Below are positions 57,361 to 64,000 of a stretch of 64,000 bases of DNA, piece by piece. Both the position numbers and the translations under genes were made by a program. Position 1 is the first letter of the stretch. Each line of letters begins with the position of its first letter. Origin of the DNA: Xestospongia muta (lineage: Eukaryota; Porifera; Demospongiae; Haplosclerida; Petrosiidae); the NCBI GenBank assembly GCA_963693285.1, contig OY848917.1:13888192-13952191 (forward strand). Reading direction: 5' to 3'. A model generated the notes under the pieces. The model was not told the origin of the DNA, did not search any database, and was given only the letters and a program-made list of their open reading frames with translations.

Positions 57361-57656
57361 ACCGGAGTTACCAGTAACTACATTGCTTTTAGGAACACAA
57401 TTAACTTTGAACTGAGACTCCATTGGATTGGGAGAGTGTTCATCATAAGCAGCCATGGAATGTTGTACTATTGCTAGGATCTGGTTTTGTACTGGCTGAT
57501 GGAGCTGAGGTACTATTAGTTGATATGTGTAGATTTTTTAGCATGCTGAGATATTTTCTATGTTTCCTTGTGAAATGAGACAAATGTGGCATCAATTCAT
57601 CAATTACATAGGTGCAGTATGTGTATAGTTATAGTATATATGAAGGTCGCATTTAA

Positions 57657-57806
57657 CATTGTGAAAATACGAAATCGAAATACGAGATAGAGGAGTATCA
57701 GAAACAAACTAGAGCACTTGTTGAAGATGTAGAAACTAAAAGTAGAGAAGTTGAAATAATAAGAGAACATTTGCAGAGAACTGTACAAAGCAGAAGTGTC
57801 TCTGAA
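57657..57806 (+). CDS. Coiled-coil exon fragment, unknown gene
   Basis: An open frame ending at donor gtaagt reads KYEIEEYQKQTRALVEDVET then KSREVEIIREHLQRTV. Charged, heptad-like, probably a coiled coil. The acceptor was not found (a stop lies just upstream), so it may be an isolated relic. Confidence 0.4.
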
Positions 57807-58049
57807 GTAAGTTAACATCAAATTGTGTCTATGTGGACATATCATGTACTAGTGTGTGTTCATTTATCATTTGAATTGAATGAGTCGAGAGAATATCTCC
57901 TTATGTGATCTTCTATCAGAATGTGTTACTAATATATCAACATCTCCACATGTGGGTTTACCACAACGATAAGAACCACACGTCACTACCTCTAGTCCAG
58001 TATCTATTTATGACAATCATCACAAACCTAATGAATATAAAACAAAAAT

Positions 58050-58295
58050 TAATCTCAGTCCAATCATGTTGCTTCAGTCTCAGTCCAATCATGTTACTTC
58101 AGTCTCAGTCCAATCACGTTACTTCAGTCTCAGTCCAATCATGTTACTTCAGTCTCAGTCCAATCATGTTGCTTCAGTCTCAGTCCAATCATGTTACTTC
58201 AGTCTCAGTCCAATCACGTTACTTCAGTCTCAGTCCAATCATGTTACTTTAGCCTCAGTCCAATCATGTTGCTTCAGTCTCAATCCAAAATTAAT
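58050..58295. repeat. 25-bp minisatellite (about 9.5 copies)
   Basis: The unit cagtctcagtccaatcatgt plus tactt repeats with exact 25-bp spacing (58056, 58081, 58106 ...). Variants alternate (tta/ttg, catg/cacg). The overlapping open frames that cross it come from the repeat. Confidence 0.95.
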
Positions 58296-58455
58296 CACAT
58301 GTTAATTTGCTTGATCACAGACAGCACCCCAAACTCCATTGACACACACTTCTACTCTGCCTTCACTTTCAATAATCATCGTATGTTGAAGAAGGTGGAA
58401 GTATTGAAATAATAAGACATTTTACTTATATATGAGGCTGCTTGTCATATCACAG

Positions 58456-58934
58456 GTCCCAGAATATGTAAAGGATCTTCATTATGAAGTGGAGTTGGTT
58501 GTGGTCATTGGAACTAATGGCAGGAACATCCCTGAATCTTCTGCAATGAGTTATGTGGGTGGGTATACGTAAGCTCTGGATATGACTGCTTGTGATCTGC
58601 AGAGTGCTGCTAAACAAAAAGGTCATCCTTGGAGCATTACTAAAGGGTTATACACATTTTGTCCTATTAGTCGATTCATAGAGAAAGAGAAAATACTAAA
58701 CTATGGCTCAAAGTTGAAAACAAACTTCAACAAGATGACTCTACAAAAGATATGATATTTTCTGTTCCATATCCTATTAGTTACGTTAGTCATATCTTTA
58801 GCCTTGAAATTGGTGATGTCATACTAACAGGGACACTGGAGAGGGTGGGTCCTGTCAAACCAGGACAAGTTATAACAGCTGGAATTAAATATATTATAGA
58901 TATTAAGTTTCCAGTCACCTATAGAAAGAATTGA
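58456..58934 (+). pseudogene. FAHD1-like (fumarylacetoacetate hydrolase family) pseudogene fragment
   Basis: The + strand reads DLHYEVELVVVIG, RNIPESSAMSYVGGYT, LDMTACDLQSAAKQKGHPWS, then after a shift LWLKVENKLQQDDSTKDMIF, SVPYPISYVSHIFSLEIGDV and ILTGTLERVGPVKPGQVI. These match the C-terminal two thirds of FAHD1-type acylpyruvases/oxaloacetate decarboxylases (E-x-E metal ligands and ILTGTP-GVGPV; here TLERVGPV). An in-frame TAA at 58570-58572 and a frameshift near 58700 break it. The N-terminal part is missing. Confidence 0.85.
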
Positions 58935-59104
58935 CATAATTATTTGTTGTAATTTTATTATTTTAGTATGTTATAGAAATTCCCTGCTAAATTGCTAATT
59001 AATAGTAATTAATTCGAGGGGGTTACTAATTTTGTATTTAGGGAAATAAAGAGAAAAATTTTAGTTCCCCTAGGGGAAAATCAAATTTTGAGGTTGAAGG
59101 CCCT

Positions 59105-59181
59105 GGCGCGAGCGGTAAATAGCCAGTTAGCCACGTTTCGTCACATCTCTGATGAAGTACAAGAAACTATCTTGTACCATG
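59105..59181 (+). other. Possible first exon or 5' UTR of the TTF2-like gene
   Basis: A GC-richer segment (ccctggcgcgagcgg) ends in a good donor catg|gtaagt, phase 1 for HISDEVQETILYH. No initiator ATG can be fixed. Confidence 0.35.
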
Positions 59182-59231
59182 GTAAGTATAATAGGACTGC
59201 GTCTTCAGTTAAATTGTGTCTCTCTCAACAG

Positions 59232-61700
59232 ACCAACCGTGTGACCTACGTTTTGGCTTCAAAAAGAATTCCAAATCATATGGGAAAAGTTTCTATGTTT
59301 GAAGTCAAACTCCTGGATGTAAGTTCAAACAAGAGGCAAAGTAAGTTAAGAGACTAAGTGATGATTTTACACCCCTTCTCTCTTGTAGTGTGTCTCTACA
59401 TAATTTTCCTGTTCACAAAGACTCGCCTACAACAATATATTCTTTTAAAATTGAAGAAGGCCAAGAATGGTACACTAAATTAATATCAATTATCAAGTTA
59501 ATTATTACTTATTATTTTCTAGTGTGAGATTTCATTGTAGTCAAGGGCTGACAGAATGGTGTGGATATCGTAGCTTGGTGGTAAGTTTAAACATGTCTAT
59601 GTTGTACTATGTAATGCTCTTCTCTTATAGAACAAGGAAAACCTAGAGCTCAACGTTAAAGGTAAACTGTTAACTTTCGGTCAACTTAAGTAACATTTTT
59701 AGGTCACAAAGAGATATCTAAATGTTCTCTGGAATCGTCAGATATAGTTATTGATAACACTATCTATGCCACTCCAGAGGCTGCTAGTTATATCATGACA
59801 CCTTGTGAGAATAATGCCTTAGGCAATTCATCTCATGTTTTCTCAACCAAATTAGAAAGTTCATATTATCAGAAGGTCGGTGACATCTCTGTGGCAACAG
59901 TCAATGATAGCATGGAAAAGACCGGTGATATCTCCATGGCAACAGTGGATAATAGTATGAAAGAGATTGGTAACGATGTAGAAGTTAATTTATATAATGA
60001 TGTAGAAAATAATGGAGAAGAAAAAGATGTTGTTAGTGTTGAGGAAGACAGAAGAGGGAATGTCAGTAGTGAGGATGTAAGCAGTGAGGAAGAAGATGAA
60101 CTTGAAGAAGATAGTATATATCATGTCAGCAGTGACAAAGAGAAAGAAACAAGTTGTAAAGAAAGTGACAATGAAGGGGACTCTAGTGACGGAGGAACAT
60201 CCACTAAATCACATGATGTGTCATCAAATAAAGTTGTCCTTAGCCAACAAATTAGTAAGATAATAATTAAATTTTATTTTATTAAGTTATTATATTGACT
60301 AATTAATAGGAACATTACCCACTGTGATAAACAGTGACAGTGATGATGAACCACTAGTCAAGTCAAAAACCACACCTTCTCGCTTAGAGATGTCCAGACG
60401 AGTTTCAAGTGGAATATCTCCAAGTGTATCGTCCAATGTATCCACTAGTAGCAATGAATGTGAGTACAATACATATTTCTGTAGATGTTGTTAGATAGAT
60501 TTGGTTCTAATCTTCCTGTTAAAGGTGTAACCATACAACGACAGATTGCCATGATTAAAAAAAGAATGGTACATCTTCATGGATATGTACCTTCCAAGTC
60601 CGAAATTGAGGAACTTCTATCACATTCTGATGACGATGATCAAGAACCTGAGAAACCAGTAAATAAATAAACAAACTATTTCAATATTCAATATTTATTA
60701 TAACAATAGGTCTTTGTCATACATTCTCAAGCTAAATTATTAACAGCTGGTGCTTTACAAAATTTACATTCGTAAGACAAAAAAGTTAACTCTAATATTA
60801 ATGTCAATTGTTAGGTCTATCTCAACATGTCCATCAGAAGAAACTGAAACTCCTAGTGGTCTTAAAGTTGATCTCATGAGACATCAAAAAAGGGCATTGG
60901 TATGGCTCCAATGGAGAGAGGGCCAGATACCTCATGGTGGTATCCTAGGTGAGTGTAACTCTGTAATAAACAATTTAATTATGTGTGTACATGTAGCCGA
61001 TGACAGGGGGTTGGGTAAGACCCTATCAATGATCTCACTAATTATAAAAAAGAATCAGAACAATTCTGACTTCACTAGTAGAAGAGATGACAGTAAGTAT
61101 GAAATGTATTTAATGTACAATAAAGAACTAATATTATAGGATTGTTGGAGTGTAACTCAACATTAGTAGTTGTTCCTTTAGCATTATTGAAAATGTGGGA
61201 GTCTGAAATAAAATGTAAAGTCTACTCTGGTGTCCTCTCAGTTACACTTTACCATGGCAGAAATCTGCCAAAAAATCCAGAAGAGTTAGTCCCTATTATT
61301 TAGCCCATTAAATTACTTACTACCCAGACTTCTACATTATGATGTAGTAGTGACTACTTATAATATTGTTAGGATTGAAGCTGGTTCATTAACAGTGAGT
61401 TAAACATAATAATTCATAACGATAATCGTTTATGTTATCATAAGGAGAGTAGTGCTAGTGTCAACCATCAACCTGCTAGTAATACTCTCTTTCAGATACA
61501 TTGGAATCTTGTTATTCTTGATGAAGCATGTAGGATTAAAAATCCTAAAACTGCTATGAGTGTTGCATGTTGTGAACTATCTTCTGGTATGTTGCATATA
61601 GAGTTTAGTCAGGATATTTTTGGTTATTTTTAGAATATCGTTGGGCTATGACATGTACACCGATACAGAATAAACTAGAAGATTTTTACAGTTTAATAAA
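59232..61700 (+). pseudogene. TTF2-like: Truncated TTF2-like SNF2-family ATPase (front half only)
   Basis: Exons 59232-59318, 59389-59469, 59523-59580, 59631-59661, 59703-60254, 60310-60459, 60495-60658, 60710-60771, 60815-60948, 60997-61092, 61140-61284, 61328-61394, 61445-61586 and 61634-61700. All are in phase from 59389 on. They encode a GRF-finger-like start (PCDLRFGFKKNSKSYGKSFY) with an apparent one-base loss, then a long acidic S/E/D-rich region (exon 59703). The SNF2 helicase front follows: [18 protein letters not shown], motif [43 protein letters not shown], motif II LDEACRIKNPKT (normally DEAH) and motif III region TCTPIQNKLEDFYSLIK (normally TGTP). Helicase motifs IV-VI are absent; a different gene fragment follows. 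TTF2 ends transcription and releases Pol II in animals. This copy looks non-functional as an ATPase, though it may still be transcribed. Confidence 0.82.
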
Positions 61701-61798
61701 GTAACTAACACTATATGATAGAGCATACTTAAGCTATCAAAGTTTTTTTTTACTATGATTAAGTCTGTACCTCTTAACTAAATTCACTCTTTCAATAG

Positions 61799-63878
61799 AT
61801 TGGTAAACTTGGACTGATTGAAAGAGAAAATGCTGCTATTCTCAATGAATCTCTCAAGACATTAGCTAAACGTACAATCTCTGAATTTCAAAATGCTCTA
61901 GAAAACTTTAATTTGAAGTGTCCATTTTATTTGACACAAAATGATGGTACACTGATAAGGTAATGATAAAACAAGTAAAAAAGGAAATCATACTAAAAAG
62001 GTTGCCTTAAAAGACTCAATTTAATACATTTATTATTTCATTTTAAAGTGACACTATCGATCCATTTATTTCTTATGGTAATCTGTTATGTGTGTATGTT
62101 AAAGTGATCAATTCTTGTATAACTAAACTACAATATATCACTTGTTTCATTGATCAACTGTATGTTTTCTTTAGTGTTGTATAGGCTGTAGAATATCCAG
62201 TGTTCACTTTTTCCTCTGGTCCAACCAACAGTATGAGAGGTGCCATGTTTTAATAAGGAAAGAAGAATGGTATAGTTGTGGATATTGGTGGTACGACCAC
62301 AGATATTGACATACTTGTTAATGGTTTTTCTAGAGAAGCTTCATCTCAAGTCAAGGTACTATCAGTCCATTGATAGTTGCTATGGCAACATTTAATGTGC
62401 CAAAGGAAGTGCTTATCTCTAGATAGCAATTAGATTCATAAGTCACATAAATTACAAAATTAACTTGGACCCTTCAATCAGGGCTATTGTAGTTGATACA
62501 CATATCAATTTTCATTATGTGTTTGTTTTTAGATTGGTGGTGTACGTACAAATTTCCAAATGCCCAATATTGTTAGTATTGGTTTGGGGGGTGGATCACT
62601 GATCACAAGTGATAAAGATGGAGTATGTTATTACATTGTTATGATTCCTTATCATGTATATCACATTATAGAATGATGTATTGATTGGTCCTAGTAGTGT
62701 TGGGTCACAATTGACTACTAAGGCACTGTCTTTTGGAGGAGATATATGTACAGCCACTGACGTTGCTATTGCAGCTGGTATTTGTGAAGGTATCTATCCT
62801 ATTATTTGTATTAATAGATGACTACTTAAATGATTACCTTTAATAACTGGTCAGTATATGGCACCAACTTAACAATGTCATTCTGGAGGGAAAACCCTCA
62901 TATTATCTATATAATAGCCTATTTTACAAATTAAGCAATTTACATACAAATTTAGCTATACCACTTACTACAGTTATAAGTTTAGTAGTCATTCTATAAA
63001 GAGCTTCTATATGCATTCAAGATGAAGAAAATAGACTTCTCCTAATTTGTAATAACTAGTAAATTAACTACCTCCTTAGCAACCACAGAAATAATTCAGA
63101 ATGATGTTTTTATATTGTGATAATTGTCTTTTAGATATCTTGGTTTGCAAATGAGAGTCTTTAATCAGTAAAATTGGATCCATTATCTATCCAGCTATGA
63201 GAAACATACATCTGAAACTAGAAGAAGCTATTGATCTTGTTAAGGTACACATGATATGATAGTAGTCAGTTCAGTAATATATCTGGAAATATAATAATAT
63301 AGGAAATGATGTAACATCCTCTTAGTGTTACTGTGTTGCTATAGCAACATTGGTGATACTGTAGAAAGTAATGTCTGTTCCAACTATTACTTTTTTAAAA
63401 GACTCATAAAAAGCCTCATATTTTATATAAACAGCTTTAGTTTACTTTAATGATTTTAGTGAATATAAAGTTAAAGAATGGACAAAGTAATGATATCTAT
63501 ATAAGACCTTATTAGGGAAAACCATACATGTGTGCACTATAAGATTTTGATTAAGGTTTGTATATACATGGTTGCTATGCAGCCATTTTGTACAGGATGT
63601 TTACCAAATTCGGTATCCAATACCGAATTACCTAATATTCAGTATCTGTATTGGTCTTCAAAAACAGACAGAGTAATACTATCTATAATCATTGAGGTCA
63701 CCTGATAATTTGCTCTAACAGATTGTAATTAACTCTTTGTCTTTGTTTACTGACCTAATTAATTTAGACTCACAAAAATGATGCTTTGGTTCTTCTGGTT
63801 GGTGGAGGGAGTATTTTAATGGACACTAAGTTAGCACTAAAAGGAGCATCAAGAATAATAGTTCCTCCTCATTTTGAA
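61799..63878 (+). pseudogene. Hydantoinase/5-oxoprolinase A-type (HyuA) pseudogene fragment
   Basis: Exon-like blocks: 61799-61959 (IGKLGLIERENAAILNESLK .. CPFYLTQNDGT), 62185-62355 (VFTFSSGPTNSMRGAM, then VVDIGGTTTDIDILVNGFSR), 62533-62622 (IGGVRTNFQMPNIVSIGLGG), 62672-62777 (NDVLIGPSSVGSQL .. ATDVAIAAG), about 63190-63244 (AMRNIHLKLEEAIDLVK) and 63768-63878 (ALVLLVGGGSILMD .. ASRIIVPPHFE). The order and motifs match the ATP-binding hydantoinase A/oxoprolinase fold. TAATAA at 62251-62256 gives two in-frame stops, the first two blocks do not join in phase, and the N-terminal domain is absent. It probably continues past the right edge. Confidence 0.85.
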
Positions 63879-63890
63879 GTGAGTTTAATA

Positions 63891-64000
63891 TTATAACACA
63901 TCCATCCATCAATCCATGCATTAATCCATTCACCATTTATGTATCCATTCCTTTGTTATTTGTCCATTCATCCATCAATCTATTACATATCTGTCCATTC
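63891..64000. repeat. Degenerate ATCC-type tetranucleotide repeat
   Basis: Repeated catccatc/tccattc words (atccatccatcaatccatgc ..) up to the window end. Confidence 0.75.

Noticed and set aside
57186..57477. Two overlapping short frames in the GC-richer stretch
   Set aside because: Possibly 5' UTR or first exon, but no splice partner or homology could be shown. Kept only as a weak promoter candidate.
57905..58412. Three overlapping open frames with repeated LSPIMLLQSQ-like peptide
   Set aside because: They are translations of a 25-bp minisatellite in three frames.
61634..61959. A TTF2-hydantoinase fusion gene
   Set aside because: The TTF2-like exon ends in phase 2, and the next HyuA block needs phase 0. 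Joining them gives a stop within a few codons, and the HyuA part has further stops.
63605..63635. Small hairpin (attcggtat / ataccgaat)
   Set aside because: Arms of nine bases are too short to interpret without further copies.

Overview
The window looks like AT-rich animal genomic DNA, most likely from a demosponge (Amphimedon-like). This is an inference. It rests on spliceosomal introns (GT-AG, some only about 50 bp), single-repeat ankyrin exons, ROC/COR/death/ZU5/CARD multidomain genes of the kind expanded in sponges and cnidarians, and a mixture of DIRS, BEL/Pao, hAT and piggyBac transposon remains. Almost all real genes are multi-exon on the + strand and were assembled here by hand from splice sites and phase, so exon borders are predictions.

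Layout. 1-2.9 kb: a tandem array of about 20 copies of a 142-bp unit, then a small TTAA-flanked inverted-repeat element. 4.5-18.6 kb: gene A, encoding ankyrin repeats, a Roc-like GTPase with COR, a death domain, a hydrophilic linker and a C-terminal membrane anchor. 18.7-26.2 kb: transposon-filled DNA (DIRS-like relic, hAT relic). 26.2-27.8 kb: a dead copy of a CARD-like exon and a dead piggyBac transposase fragment. 27.8-34.2 kb: gene-free DNA with inverted repeats and small hAT-type elements. 34.2-35.9 kb: a 58-bp minisatellite containing two copies of one short element. 36.0-48.7 kb: gene B, a close paralogue of gene A with more ankyrin exons and a different C-terminus (ZU5-like plus CARD-like instead of a membrane anchor). 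49.0-50.0 kb: piggyBac relic, interrupted by a 5.65-kb BEL/Pao LTR retrotransposon (49973-55625, minus strand). 56-64 kb: fragments of ordinary cellular genes: a FAHD1-like pseudogene, the front half of a TTF2-like SNF2 ATPase gene, and a hydantoinase/5-oxoprolinase A-type pseudogene running off the window.

Genes A and B come from one segmental duplication, shifted by about 27.5 kb at the ROC exon. It includes introns, the CARD exon and the piggyBac relic. After the duplication the copies diverged in modular fashion. The N-terminal repeat number differs. The C-terminal modules differ after a phase-1 linker exon. In A the CARD exon died, while in B a single-T deletion ends the reading frame inside the death domain. 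By domain logic both look like intracellular sensor/adaptor proteins of the apoptosis or innate-immunity type (ankyrin ligand binding, GTPase switch, death-fold output). That role is inferred from domain families only.
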